From SYHX01 sp049317645 (GTDB lineage Bacteria; Bacteroidota; Bacteroidia; UBA7662): 48,193 bases of DNA. Made by a program: the position numbers and the translations under genes. Shown here in pieces: positions 7,318 through 16,046 of the stretch (the first letter of the stretch is position 1; each line of letters starts with the position of its first letter). Where the stretch lies: NCBI GenBank assembly GCA_049317645.1, contig JBMOHV010000003.1, forward strand, positions 1 through 48,193. Direction: 5' to 3'. The notes below the pieces were generated by a model that saw nothing but the letters and a program-made list of their open reading frames with translations, did not search any database and was not told the origin of the DNA.

Positions 7318-7640
7318 AGCGAAAAGCTCTCACCGCAGGCGCAGGATCGGGCGGCGTTGGGGTTGTTAAAATGAAAGCCCTTGCCGTTGAGGCCATCGCT
7401 GAAGTCCAGTTCGGTACCAACGAGGTACACCAAGCTTTTTTTGTCGCAAAGCAGGCGAACCCCTTGCTCCTCAAAACGTTGGTCTTCCGGGAGGGGCTCG
7501 GCTTCAAAATCCATACGGTAGCTTAGTCCGGAGCATCCGCCGCTGAGGACCGAAATCCGCAGGTAGGACTTACCGGCTTGTTCGGGGTCCTGTAGCAGGC
7601 TGCGAACCTTGTCGGCGGCTTTGGGGGAAACTTGAATCAT
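7314..7640 (-). CDS. HesB/IscA/ErpA-type iron-sulfur cluster assembly protein
   Basis: A 108-residue A-type carrier with the three conserved cysteines: Cys36 in GGCSGLSY, and Cys100 and Cys102 in the C-terminal SCACGESF. These hold a nascent Fe-S cluster for transfer to target enzymes. I start at the ATG (MIQVS). A GTG three codons upstream lies inside the -7 box described below and is less likely. First gene of the operon with pdxJ and trmB. Sequence alone does not separate IscA, ErpA and SufA roles. Confidence 0.9.
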   Translation of the reverse strand: MIQVSPKAADKVRSLLQDPEQAGKSYLRISVLSGGCSGLSYRMDFEAEPLPEDQRFEEQGVRLLCDKKSLVYLVGTELDFSDGLNGKGFHFNNPNAARSCACGESFSL

Positions 7641-7648
7641 GGTTCTCA

Positions 7649-7656
7649 CAAAATTA
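7649..7656 (-). promoter_or_regulatory. Bacteroidota -7 promoter box for the HesB-pdxJ-trmB operon
   Basis: On the minus strand the sequence is TAATTTTG, an exact match to TAnnTTTG, with its G nine bases before the HesB-gene ATG. The predicted leader is only a few nucleotides. No clear -33 TTG could be paired with it. On the plus strand, TTATTTTG at 7692-7699 is a one-mismatch candidate for the divergent epimerase gene. Confidence 0.5.
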
Positions 7657-7733
7657 GGCTTAGCGAGCGGAATCCTAGCGATGCCTTGCCGTTATTTTGT
7701 GACAGCTAGATCGCCTTATTCAACCCCTAACCT

Positions 7734-8237
7734 ATGGAGCCCGCACCCGTTCACCCTGGATTGAACCCCGAATTCCCTGCCGATTTGACACGTATTGAGC
7801 ATCTTGGGATTGCAGTGCGGTCGCTGGCCGAGTCCGAGCCGCTGTACACCCGCCTCTTGGGCACCCCGCCCTACCAAAAAGAAACCGTTGAAAGCGAGGG
7901 GGTGAACACTCTTTTTTACAGGGTGGGTCCCAACAAAGTGGAATTACTGGAAAGCCTACGCCCTGATAGCGCCATCGCTCGTTTTTTGGAGTCCAAAGGC
8001 GAAGGACTCCATCATGTGGCCTATGCGGTCGATGACATCCGAGTGACCATGCAGAGGCTCCAAAACCAAGGGTTTCAGTTGTTATCCGCAGAACCCAAGG
8101 TAGGTGCGGAACGTCAATGGGTTTGCTTTGTTCACCCGCGCAGTGCCGGGGGAATTCTGGTGGAGCTTTGCCAAGCGATGCCGGCTGAAGAGGCCCTGTC
8201 GACCACTTCGGCAAGCGAGGAGTCTCCTACAACTTAG
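7734..8237 (+). CDS. mce: Methylmalonyl-CoA epimerase
   Basis: A vicinal-oxygen-chelate fold protein that interconverts (R)- and (S)-methylmalonyl-CoA, linking propionyl-CoA and succinyl-CoA metabolism. The metal-binding pattern is visible: IEHLGIAV (His), KVELLESL (Glu), GLHHVAYAVDD (His) and GGILVELCQ (Glu). The core is about 135 residues, with a ~17-residue N-terminal and ~20-residue C-terminal extension, for 167 in total. No mutase gene is in the window. Divergent from the HesB operon and tail-to-tail with kbl, 19 bases apart. Confidence 0.9.
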   Translation: MEPAPVHPGLNPEFPADLTRIEHLGIAVRSLAESEPLYTRLLGTPPYQKETVESEGVNTLFYRVGPNKVELLESLRPDSAIARFLESKGEGLHHVAYAVDDIRVTMQRLQNQGFQLLSAEPKVGAERQWVCFVHPRSAGGILVELCQAMPAEEALSTTSASEESPTT

Positions 8238-8256
8238 TCGGTAGGGATGGGCTTCC

Positions 8257-9465
8257 TTAGGCGGGGATGACCCCTAGTTGCTTGCCTACCTTGCCAAAGG
8301 CATTCAACATGTGCTCCAAATGAGCCCGTGTATGGGCTGCCGAAAGTTGCACCCGGATACGGGCCTTGCCTTGGGGAACCACCGGAAAAAAGAATCCAAT
8401 AACATAAACCCCTTCGTCCAAGAGGGCATCGGCCATGCGCTGACTAAGGGAGGCATCGTATAACATAATGGGCACAATCGCCGAAGCCCCGTCCTTGTAA
8501 TCAAACCCCAGCGCACGGATTCCTTCTTTGAAGAAACGCACATTTTCGGCAAGCTTTAGAGCCAAATCATTGCTGTGTTCTAACATTCGAAAAACCTCCA
8601 AGGAGGCGCCCACAATCGCCGGGGCCAGGGAATTGCTGAAGAGGTAAGGTCTAGAGCGTTGGCGCAGCATGGCGATGACATCTGCGCGACCGGTGGTGTA
8701 TCCCCCCATGGCACCGCCCAAGGCCTTCCCCAGGGTTCCGGTGACCAAATCGATTTGACCGTGCACCCCGCATAATTCAGGGGTTCCGCGTCCCCTGGCT
8801 CCAAGGAATCCGGCCGCATGGCATTCATCCACCATGGTGAGGGCCCCGTAGGCTTTGGCCAATTCGACGATCCGATCCAGTTGAGCCACATAACCATCCA
8901 TGCTAAAGACACCGTCCGTAACAATGAGCACCGTTTCGTGTCCGGCCTCTTTGCATTCGCGCAGGCAACGCTCCAAGTCGGCCATGTCGTTGTTTGCATA
9001 GCGGTAGCGCGCTGCTTTGCAGAGGCGGACCCCGTCGATAATCGAAGCATGATTGAGGGCATCGCTGATGATCGCGTCTTTTTCGCCAAGCAAGGGTTCA
9101 AAAACGCCCCCGTTGGCGTCAAAGGCTGCAGCGTAGAGAATGCTGTCTTCGGTGCCGTAGAAATGTGCAATGGCCGCTTCGAGATCCTTGTGAATGCGCT
9201 GTGTTCCACAGATAAAGCGCACCGAGCTCATCCCAAATCCGTATTCGTCCAGGGCCCGGTGGGCGGCGGCAATCACCGATGGATGGCTGGACAAGCCCAG
9301 GTAATTATTCGCACAGCCGTTGATGACGACTCGGCCGTCATCCAAGGTTATTTCAGCGCCTTGGGGAGAAACCAGGATACGTTCCTTTTTGAAAAGACCC
9401 TGATCGCGCAGGTCTTGAAGTTCTTTTTGGAGTTTGGGTCCCAAGCCTTCGTGATACGGTTGCAT
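8257..9465 (-). CDS. kbl: Glycine C-acetyltransferase (2-amino-3-ketobutyrate CoA ligase)
   Basis: A PLP enzyme of the alpha-oxoamine synthase family that cleaves 2-amino-3-ketobutyrate with CoA to glycine and acetyl-CoA, the second step of threonine breakdown. At 402 residues it tracks E. coli Kbl closely: CANNYLGL, SVRFICGTQ, SDALNHASIIDG, YRYANND, TDGVFSMDG, DECHAAGFLG and the PLP lysine (residue 247) in TGTLGKALGG. The close match separates it from serine palmitoyltransferase and BioF. It follows obgE by 15 bases on the same strand. No threonine dehydrogenase gene is visible. Its glycine product could feed GcvP, encoded just beyond adk. Confidence 0.92.
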   Translation of the reverse strand: MQPYHEGLGPKLQKELQDLRDQGLFKKERILVSPQGAEITLDDGRVVINGCANNYLGLSSHPSVIAAAHRALDEYGFGMSSVRFICGTQRIHKDLEAAIAHFYGTEDSILYAAAFDANGGVFEPLLGEKDAIISDALNHASIIDGVRLCKAARYRYANNDMADLERCLRECKEAGHETVLIVTDGVFSMDGYVAQLDRIVELAKAYGALTMVDECHAAGFLGARGRGTPELCGVHGQIDLVTGTLGKALGGAMGGYTTGRADVIAMLRQRSRPYLFSNSLAPAIVGASLEVFRMLEHSNDLALKLAENVRFFKEGIRALGFDYKDGASAIVPIMLYDASLSQRMADALLDEGVYVIGFFFPVVPQGKARIRVQLSAAHTRAHLEHMLNAFGKVGKQLGVIPA

Positions 9466-9480
9466 GACGAAAAAATTAGA

Positions 9481-10470
9481 TTAGTGTAACAATTTCCAAA
9501 GTTCATCTTTGAGTTCCTGGATGCCTTCCCCGGTGACCGAGCAAATGAACAAGGCAGGTATTCCCTCCGGTAATTCTTTGGCTAAGCCTTCGCGGAGTTC
9601 GGGGTCGGCCAAATCCGATTTGCTAATCGCCAAAAACCTTCTTTTGGTGAGCAATTCTGGGTTGTAGGCCTCCAATTCGTGAACCAGAATCCGGTATTGT
9701 TCTTGGATAGAGTCCGCATCGGCCGGAACAACAAAAAGCAAAACCGAGTTGCGTTCGATATGCCTCAAAAAACGATGACCTAGACCCCTGCCGGCATGGG
9801 CTCCTTCGATTAGACCGGGTATATCCGCCATCACAAAGGATCGATAGTCTCTGTAAGGGACAATGCCTAGGTTGGGAACCAGGGTGGTGAAGGGGTAATC
9901 GGCAATTTCGGGTTTGGCAGCCGAGACGGAGGCTAGGAGGGTGCTTTTGCCGGCGTTGGGGAAGCCAACCAGTCCCACATCGGCCAATATTTTGAGTTCC
10001 AGGATGCGCCATTCCTCTTGTCCGGGTTCTCCGGGTTGAGCAAAACGAGGCGACTGTCGCGTAGCGCTTTTGAAGTGATGATTGCCCTGCCCGCCGCGTC
10101 CCCCGTTCAGCAGAATAGCTTCTTGGCCATCGGTGGTGATTTCCAGGATTTTTTCGCCGGTCTCGGGATCCCGGGCCACCGTTCCCAAGGGGACTTCCAA
10201 GACCACATCGGATCCTTGCGCCCCTGTTTTGAGCCCGGATGAACCGTTGACGCCGGCATCGGCCATGACATGTTTGCGGTATTTGAGGTGAAGGAGGGTC
10301 CACAACTGGGCATTGCCCCGCAGGATGATGTGACCGCCACGGCCACCGTCTCCCCCGTCCGGACCTCCCTTGGCCGTGACTTTGTCTCTGTGAAAATGCA
10401 CGGAACCGGCGCCACCGCTACCGGAACGGCAACAGATTTTGACATAATCAACAAAATTTCCTTCGGCCAT
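9481..10470 (-). CDS. obgE: GTPase ObgE/CgtA
   Basis: An essential ribosome-associated GTPase acting in 50S maturation and stress control. The N-terminal ~158 residues are the glycine-rich Obg domain (GSGGAGSVHFHRDK, GGDGGRGG, GGRGGQGNHHF). The G domain follows with GFPNAGKST (P-loop), DYPFTTL (switch), ADIPGLIEGAH and SKSDL. At 329 residues it lacks the long C-terminal OCT extension found in some Gram-positives. It lies 16 bases after adk and 15 before kbl, so adk-obgE-kbl is probably one transcript. Confidence 0.95.
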   Translation of the reverse strand: MAEGNFVDYVKICCRSGSGGAGSVHFHRDKVTAKGGPDGGDGGRGGHIILRGNAQLWTLLHLKYRKHVMADAGVNGSSGLKTGAQGSDVVLEVPLGTVARDPETGEKILEITTDGQEAILLNGGRGGQGNHHFKSATRQSPRFAQPGEPGQEEWRILELKILADVGLVGFPNAGKSTLLASVSAAKPEIADYPFTTLVPNLGIVPYRDYRSFVMADIPGLIEGAHAGRGLGHRFLRHIERNSVLLFVVPADADSIQEQYRILVHELEAYNPELLTKRRFLAISKSDLADPELREGLAKELPEGIPALFICSVTGEGIQELKDELWKLLH

Positions 10471-10486
10471 GGAGCATCAAGGCTGG

Positions 10487-11059
10487 TTAGCAGCCGACGG
10501 CCTCCCGTATCCGAGTATAGATTTCTTCGATACTCCCGATGCCATCCACTTCCTTCCATTTGTTTTGGTGGGCGTAGTATTGGGCGACGGGTGCTGTCTT
10601 GGCTTGGTATTCTTCAATGCGTTGAGCGATGATGTCTTGGTTTTGGTCGTCGGCCCTGCCAGAGTCTTTGCCTCGAAGCAAGAGTCTCTGGATCAGTTCA
10701 GGCTGGGGAACCACCATGGAAACCATGCATCGGATGCTTTGGCCCAACCCTTCGAGCAGGGCATCCAAGGCCTCGGCCTGGGCCAAGGTCCTGGGGAAAC
10801 CATCGAAAATAAATCCGGCGGCATCGGGACTTTCTTCCAAACGATGCCGAATCATCCCAATCACGACGTGATCGGGTACCAACAAGCCGGCGTTCATCAG
10901 GCCCTGGGCTTCCAGCCCTAGGGGGGTTCCGGCGGCGATCTGAGCACGGAGCAAGTCCCCGGTCGAAAGGTGAACGAGCCCCAAATCCCGGATCAAGTTT
11001 TGGGACTGGGTGCCCTTGCCGGCTCCGGGGGGGCCAAAGAGGACAATATTCATCATCAT
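10487..11059 (-). CDS. adk: Adenylate kinase
   Basis: Converts AMP and ATP to two ADP. The P-loop GPPGAGKGTQ is at about residues 9-18, followed by STGDLLR, the AMP-binding FDGFPRTLAQAEAL and a LID region around RGKDSGRADD without zinc cysteines. This is the short-LID form, with 190 residues. The gene opens with three consecutive ATG codons (11059 to 11051), so the exact start may be any of these. The promoter box ends only four bases before the first, which favours the second or third ATG or a leaderless message. First gene of the adk-obgE-kbl run, divergent from gcvP. Confidence 0.95.
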   Translation of the reverse strand: MMMNIVLFGPPGAGKGTQSQNLIRDLGLVHLSTGDLLRAQIAAGTPLGLEAQGLMNAGLLVPDHVVIGMIRHRLEESPDAAGFIFDGFPRTLAQAEALDALLEGLGQSIRCMVSMVVPQPELIQRLLLRGKDSGRADDQNQDIIAQRIEEYQAKTAPVAQYYAHQNKWKEVDGIGSIEEIYTRIREAVGC

Positions 11060-11063
11060 GGCC

Positions 11064-11071
11064 CAAAAGTA
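11064..11071 (-). promoter_or_regulatory. -7 promoter box for adk-obgE-kbl
   Basis: The minus strand reads TACTTTTG, an exact TAnnTTTG match, followed directly by GGCC and the ATG triplet run. If transcription starts about five bases after the box, the RNA would begin at or inside the first ATG. Confidence 0.5.
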
Positions 11072-11117
11072 CGAAACAAGGGAGGGGGGCGGGGCCTGTT
11101 TACCTCGCTCTGTTCCC

Positions 11118-11125
11118 TAATTTTG
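11118..11125 (+). promoter_or_regulatory. -7 promoter box for gcvP
   Basis: The plus strand reads TAATTTTG, an exact TAnnTTTG match, followed by CGGCC. It ends six bases before the gcvP ATG, implying an almost leaderless transcript. I see no convincing -33 element at the expected distance. Confidence 0.45.
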
Positions 11126-11131
11126 CGGCCT

Positions 11132-14008
11132 ATGTCAACATCCTTTCATACGACCCCCGAAGACGCCTTTGTACGCCGGCATATCGGCATCAACCAAAAG
11201 GCTTTGAAACACATGCTCCAAACGGTTGGAGCGACCGATTTGGAAAGCCTGGTGGCAGAAACGGTCCCGGCTAGCATACGTAGCCATGGGCCGATGAATC
11301 TTCCGGCCCCCATGACCGAGCAGGAAATGCTGACCGAGCTGGGTCGGATCGGCGACAAGAACAAAGTCTTTCGGAGCTATATCGGATCCGGCTATTATGG
11401 AACCCTGACGCCGGGGGTTATCCTTCGAAATATTCTGGAGAACCCGGGTTGGTACACCCAGTACACGCCTTACCAGGCCGAGATTGCCCAAGGTCGGTTG
11501 GAGGCCCTCCTGAATTTTCAAACCATGGTTTGCGATCTCACCGGGATGGAAATTGCCAACGCATCCCTGTTGGATGAATCCACCGCAGCCGCAGAGGCCA
11601 TGCTCATGCTGTTTGCCAATCGGAAGAAAACCGATCATCGCAAAATTTTTGTTTCCCACAAATGTTTTCCGCAGACCAGGGCCGTCTTAGAAACCCGCGC
11701 TGAACCGCTTGGAATAGAGGTTGTTACGGGGAGAATCGAGGACATGAATTGCAACGACGGCTATTTTGCATGCATGTTTCAATACCCCGACGGCTACGGG
11801 AGAGTCAAGGATTATGCGCCGTTTTGCAAAATGGCCCAAGAAGCTGGCGTCGCCACGGCGGTGGTGGCCGATTTGATGGCGTTGGTTTTGTTACCATCGC
11901 CTGGTAGTTGGGGTGCGGATGTGGTGGTGGGTTCTGCCCAGCGCTTTGGGGTGCCCATGGGCTACGGGGGGCCTCATGCCGCGTTTTTTGCGACGCGTGA
12001 TACCTACAAAAGACATCTTCCAGGCCGACTCATCGGGGTAAGTGTGGATGCCGAAGGCAAAACAGCCTACCGGATGGCCCTCCAAACGCGTGAGCAACAC
12101 ATTCGCCGCGAAAAAGCGACTTCGAACATTTGCACGGCCCAGGTTTTGTTGGCCATTATGGCCTCGATGTACGTTGTTTACCATGGTCCTGACGGTCTCA
12201 AGGCCCTGGCGAGCCGAATTCATCGTCGGGCCAGGGTTCTGGATGCCGCGCTGCGGGCTTTGGGTTTTGACCAAGTGAACGACCTTTATTTTGACACCTT
12301 GGTGTGTTCGATGGACGATGAATCGCTCGAGAAAATTCGGGTCATTGCCGAATCCAAGGAAATCAATTTCAATTTCTTGGTCAAGGGGCAGGTCGGGATT
12401 TCGGTGGATGAAACAACTTCTTTGCAAGATTTGGCGCAGGTTGTTTCTGTTTTTGGGGCCATCACCAACGGACTGCAGGTGGATGTCATTGAATTGGATC
12501 GTCAGCTGGGACCGGAAGAACTCCCTTTGCGATCCGATGCCATTCTGCAGCATCCGGTGTTTAATCGATACCACAGCGAGCACGAAATATTGCGTTATAT
12601 CAAAAGATTGGAAAGCAAAGATTTATCTCTTTGTCACTCCATGATACCGCTGGGTTCCTGCACCATGAAGCTGAATGCCTCTGCCGAAATGATGCCCATC
12701 ACCTGGTCTTCGTTTGCGAACATTCATCCCCTGGCACCAACGAGTCAAGCAATTGGCTATCAGCAGATTTTCGCGGACCTCCGCCAGTACCTCCGCGAGG
12801 TTACGGGTTTTGCAGATGTGAGTCTTCAACCCAATTCAGGAGCACAGGGTGAATACACCGGCCTCATGGTTATTCGGGCCTATCACAGGGCGCGCGGTGA
12901 TATGCATCGTAACATTGCGTTGATCCCATCCTCGGCTCACGGGACCAATCCTGCATCGGCGGTGATGGCCGGCATGCAGGTCGTGGTCGTGGCTTGCGAT
13001 GCGCAGGGCAATGTGGACGTCGATGACCTTCGAGAAAAAGCCCTCCATCACAGCCATGCGCTTTCCTGCCTAATGGTCACTTATCCCAGCACCCACGGTG
13101 TTTTTGAGGACCAAATTCAGGAAATATGTAACATTGTTCACGAAAATGGCGGCCAAGTTTATATGGACGGGGCCAACATGAACGCCCAGGTTGGCTTGAC
13201 ATCGCCTGCTTTGATCGGCGCGGATGTTTGTCACTTGAACCTCCACAAAACCTTTTGCATACCCCATGGCGGCGGTGGTCCCGGCATGGGTCCTATCGGG
13301 GTTGCGGCTCAGCTGGCTCCTTACTTGCCCAGTCATCCGGTCGTCTCCTGCGGCGGACCGGAGGGCATCGGCCCTGTATCGGCGGCGCCCTACGGGAGTG
13401 CCAGCATTCTTTTGATATCGTATGCCTACATTCGAATGATGGGGGCCCAGGGTTTGACAGAGGCCACTCGTTACGCCATTTTGAACGCCAATTACATCAA
13501 GAACCGACTGGAGGGCGCGTATGGCGTCCTTTATACCAATGCCAACAACCGTTGCGCCCACGAGATGATTTTGGACATGCGCCCCTTCAAAATCAGTGCC
13601 GGGGTGGAGGTGGAGGATATCGCCAAACGATTGATGGATTATGGTTTTCATGCACCCACCGTTTCTTTCCCCGTGGCTGGGACGATGATGGTGGAACCGA
13701 CGGAGTCCGAGAGCCTGGAGGAATTGGATCGTTTTTGCGAGGCGATGTTGGCTATTCGTCGCGAAGTCGCAGCCATCGAAAACGGGGCAGCAGACCGTGC
13801 GGACAATCCCCTCAAGAACGCCCCTCACACGGCTCGTGTTTTGGTTGCAGAGACTTGGAATAGGCCCTACAGCCGTCAGGAAGCGGTTTACCCAGCCCCT
13901 TGGTCCGAGCAAAACAAGTTTTGGCCGTCCGTGGCCCGGGTGGACAATACCTACGGGGATCGGAACCTGGTTTGTGCTTGTCCTCCTTTGGAGAGCTACG
14001 CAGTCTGA
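11132..14008 (+). CDS. gcvP: Glycine dehydrogenase (decarboxylating), P protein, single chain
   Basis: The PLP-dependent P protein of the glycine cleavage system. It decarboxylates glycine and passes the aminomethyl group to the lipoyl arm of H protein. I start at MSTSFHTTPEDAFVRRHIG, the normal family start, although the frame stays open upstream to 10970 across the adk start. At 958 residues it is the fused form (N-terminal and C-terminal halves in one chain). The PLP lysine is about residue 706 in NLHKTFCIPHGGGGPG, and a CSMDDESL-type segment marks the N-half. The genes for T, H and L proteins are not in this window. It begins 72 bases from adk on the opposite strand. Confidence 0.95.
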   Translation: MSTSFHTTPEDAFVRRHIGINQKALKHMLQTVGATDLESLVAETVPASIRSHGPMNLPAPMTEQEMLTELGRIGDKNKVFRSYIGSGYYGTLTPGVILRNILENPGWYTQYTPYQAEIAQGRLEALLNFQTMVCDLTGMEIANASLLDESTAAAEAMLMLFANRKKTDHRKIFVSHKCFPQTRAVLETRAEPLGIEVVTGRIEDMNCNDGYFACMFQYPDGYGRVKDYAPFCKMAQEAGVATAVVADLMALVLLPSPGSWGADVVVGSAQRFGVPMGYGGPHAAFFATRDTYKRHLPGRLIGVSVDAEGKTAYRMALQTREQHIRREKATSNICTAQVLLAIMASMYVVYHGPDGLKALASRIHRRARVLDAALRALGFDQVNDLYFDTLVCSMDDESLEKIRVIAESKEINFNFLVKGQVGISVDETTSLQDLAQVVSVFGAITNGLQVDVIELDRQLGPEELPLRSDAILQHPVFNRYHSEHEILRYIKRLESKDLSLCHSMIPLGSCTMKLNASAEMMPITWSSFANIHPLAPTSQAIGYQQIFADLRQYLREVTGFADVSLQPNSGAQGEYTGLMVIRAYHRARGDMHRNIALIPSSAHGTNPASAVMAGMQVVVVACDAQGNVDVDDLREKALHHSHALSCLMVTYPSTHGVFEDQIQEICNIVHENGGQVYMDGANMNAQVGLTSPALIGADVCHLNLHKTFCIPHGGGGPGMGPIGVAAQLAPYLPSHPVVSCGGPEGIGPVSAAPYGSASILLISYAYIRMMGAQGLTEATRYAILNANYIKNRLEGAYGVLYTNANNRCAHEMILDMRPFKISAGVEVEDIAKRLMDYGFHAPTVSFPVAGTMMVEPTESESLEELDRFCEAMLAIRREVAAIENGAADRADNPLKNAPHTARVLVAETWNRPYSRQEAVYPAPWSEQNKFWPSVARVDNTYGDRNLVCACPPLESYAV

Positions 14009-14030
14009 AAAGGGTCAAGAGGCCTTTTTT
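14008..14030 (+). terminator. Weak terminator candidate after gcvP
   Basis: AAAAGG (14008-14013) can pair with CCTTTT (14023-14028) across a nine-base loop, and the T-run goes on to 14031. The stem has only two G:C pairs, so it would be a weak or leaky terminator at best. Confidence 0.3.
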
Positions 14031-14045
14031 TGGGCTTTTGGTGCG

Positions 14046-14053
14046 TAACTTTG
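14046..14053 (+). promoter_or_regulatory. -7 promoter box for the first T9SS cargo gene
   Basis: TAACTTTG matches TAnnTTTG exactly. It lies 20 bases before the ATG at 14074 and 41 before the alternative ATG at 14095, in the only gap between gcvP and this gene. Confidence 0.45.
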
Positions 14054-14073
14054 ATTATCTCATTCAGTAAGGA

Positions 14074-15993
14074 ATGCAGATTCAAAGAATTTTTATGCCC
14101 AAGAACCTCCTCCTATCCACCTCCTTTGCTGTGGCCCTCGTCGCGGCCCTTGGCTTGTCTTCGGCCCAATCCCAAAATCAAAGACTCGAAACCCCTCGGT
14201 CGTATCCCAAAAAACAGGCCAACGAAGAGATGAGTCAGCCCACCAGCCGTTCTTCTGCTGGGTTGGGGACCGAAAGCACCACCACTCTTTGGACCTTTGA
14301 TTTCAGCGGTTCCACCGGATTGAGTATCCTGGACGATGCCAACGGAGGAGCTCGATGGAAGGTGGTTTCGGCGCTTGAGCCCAATTTGACTTCCCAGAAT
14401 TTTGGCCCAACCTTCAATTCTACATCGGGAGGGTCCTTTGCTTTGATCAATTCTGACTCCTTCCCGGCCGATACCCAGGATGATTTCCTGATTCTCAAAG
14501 TCGGAACCAGCTTGGTGGGACAGAGTGGTGTACAATTGAGTTTCCGGCATTATTTCCGGCGCTTTGCAGACGATCACGTGGTGGAGGTTAGCAACGATTC
14601 CCTGTCTTGGGTTTCGTTTTACAGCTCTTCCACCCAGATTCCAGGCAATACCACGATTAATAACTCGACCCTCACGAGACTCAATATCTCCTCGGTCGCT
14701 GCCAATCAACCCCAAATTTGGGTCCGCTTTCGCTATGTGGGCGCTTGGGATTGGTTCTGGGCTTTGGATGATGTTGAAATTGCCAACTTGCCCCCCAACG
14801 ATTTGGTTATGGAAGATTGGGATATCACTCCCAAGGTTGGGCTTTGCTTTAATGCCCAGATGTCCAGGGCGCAATTGGGGGACTCTTTGATTTTTTCAGG
14901 AGCCATTCACAATTTTGGGGTGAATACCCAACCCAATGTCCGCCTCAATGCCCGGGCTTTTCAGGGCGCAGCGCCTTTGTATAACACCAATTCACCGGCC
15001 GTTGTTGGGATGTCTTCCAATGCCCGCGATACGCTGGAGACCACACCTTATTGGGCGATGAGCGGCAGGCCGGTAGGCACTTACACCCTTCGAATCGAAG
15101 CTCTTTCGGATTCAACCGACGGATCCCCATCGAACAACATCGATACCACCATGTTATTGATTACGGAGGATCGGATTTCTCCCTTTTACCCTGCATCTAC
15201 ATCGTTGGGCACCTTGGGCACCTCCAGTTTCGCCAGCGAAGAAGATGGTGTTATTGTAACATCACTCATCAATCTGAGTGCTCAGGATACGGTGACGGGT
15301 ATCCGTGTTTATCTGCGTTCAACAACGATACCCGGTGGACTTATTGCGGTGAGCATGCGGGATACGGATGGAATTGCCGGATCGCCAGCGATTGACTTTC
15401 CCGTTCTCGTTGAATCGGATTTGATTATGGTGACCGCTGCGGATGTTGCTCGAGGCTACATGGATATTGCCATTCCGACGGTCTTGGCCGGCGTGCCTCA
15501 AGAAAGAGTATTACCCGCAGGTCCTTATTACGCGGCGGCCCAATTGTTTTCCAATTCCGGGGCCAATCATATTCGGATCCCGGATGATCTCAGCAACGAA
15601 GTGTTTATGCCTGGGTATGCTTCCATGGTTTATCTACCTACGGATGGAAGTTGGTACTCCAACGGGATCGCCGCGGGGGTGGCCGCTCTTTTTTCCAGCA
15701 CCACCTCGGTGGGGGAACTTGCAACAACAGGTGCAGCAGCCCAGGCCTACCCCAATCCTTTCCGCGATGAATTCCAGTGGAACCTTCGTTTGGAACAGCC
15801 GGCTGTTTTGCAGTCGCTGTGTTACGACCTTCAGGGACGTTGTGTTGACCAAGGTCCATCCATCGTATCGGAAGCAGGTGAGGTTGTTTACCGCTCCCAA
15901 CTGGGCCACCTTCCAGAGGGTGTTTATCGGGTCGAAATCCGGGCAGGTCAACGCCTCATGGGCTCACGCCTCCTAGTCAAAGCCTCTCGTTAA
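14074..15993 (+). CDS. Secreted protein with type IX (type A) sorting domain, copy 1
   Basis: About 639 residues. A signal peptide ends near the SSAQSQ segment. The ATG at 14095 (MPKNLLLS) gives the cleaner signal, so the start at 14074 is uncertain. Next comes a jelly-roll/MAM-like adhesin domain (about residues 70-240, WTFDFSG to FWALDDVEI), an Ig/CARDB-like repeat region, a second beta domain (about 380-550), and a C-terminal T9SS type A domain starting AYPNPF and ending GVYRVEIRAG to LLVKASR. It should be exported across the outer membrane and anchored or released. The next gene is a paralogue with the same order of domains. The ligand is unknown. Confidence 0.8.
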   Translation: MQIQRIFMPKNLLLSTSFAVALVAALGLSSAQSQNQRLETPRSYPKKQANEEMSQPTSRSSAGLGTESTTTLWTFDFSGSTGLSILDDANGGARWKVVSALEPNLTSQNFGPTFNSTSGGSFALINSDSFPADTQDDFLILKVGTSLVGQSGVQLSFRHYFRRFADDHVVEVSNDSLSWVSFYSSSTQIPGNTTINNSTLTRLNISSVAANQPQIWVRFRYVGAWDWFWALDDVEIANLPPNDLVMEDWDITPKVGLCFNAQMSRAQLGDSLIFSGAIHNFGVNTQPNVRLNARAFQGAAPLYNTNSPAVVGMSSNARDTLETTPYWAMSGRPVGTYTLRIEALSDSTDGSPSNNIDTTMLLITEDRISPFYPASTSLGTLGTSSFASEEDGVIVTSLINLSAQDTVTGIRVYLRSTTIPGGLIAVSMRDTDGIAGSPAIDFPVLVESDLIMVTAADVARGYMDIAIPTVLAGVPQERVLPAGPYYAAAQLFSNSGANHIRIPDDLSNEVFMPGYASMVYLPTDGSWYSNGIAAGVAALFSSTTSVGELATTGAAAQAYPNPFRDEFQWNLRLEQPAVLQSLCYDLQGRCVDQGPSIVSEAGEVVYRSQLGHLPEGVYRVEIRAGQRLMGSRLLVKASR

Positions 15994-16046
15994 TTATTCC
16001 GCACGATTTATTTTTTTAATCTAAATTCCAAGTTTCTGTAATCCCC

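Noticed and set aside
10970..11131. Upstream extension of gcvP
   Set aside because: It is antisense to the adk start, and homologues begin at the MSTSFHTT position. A promoter box lies inside it.
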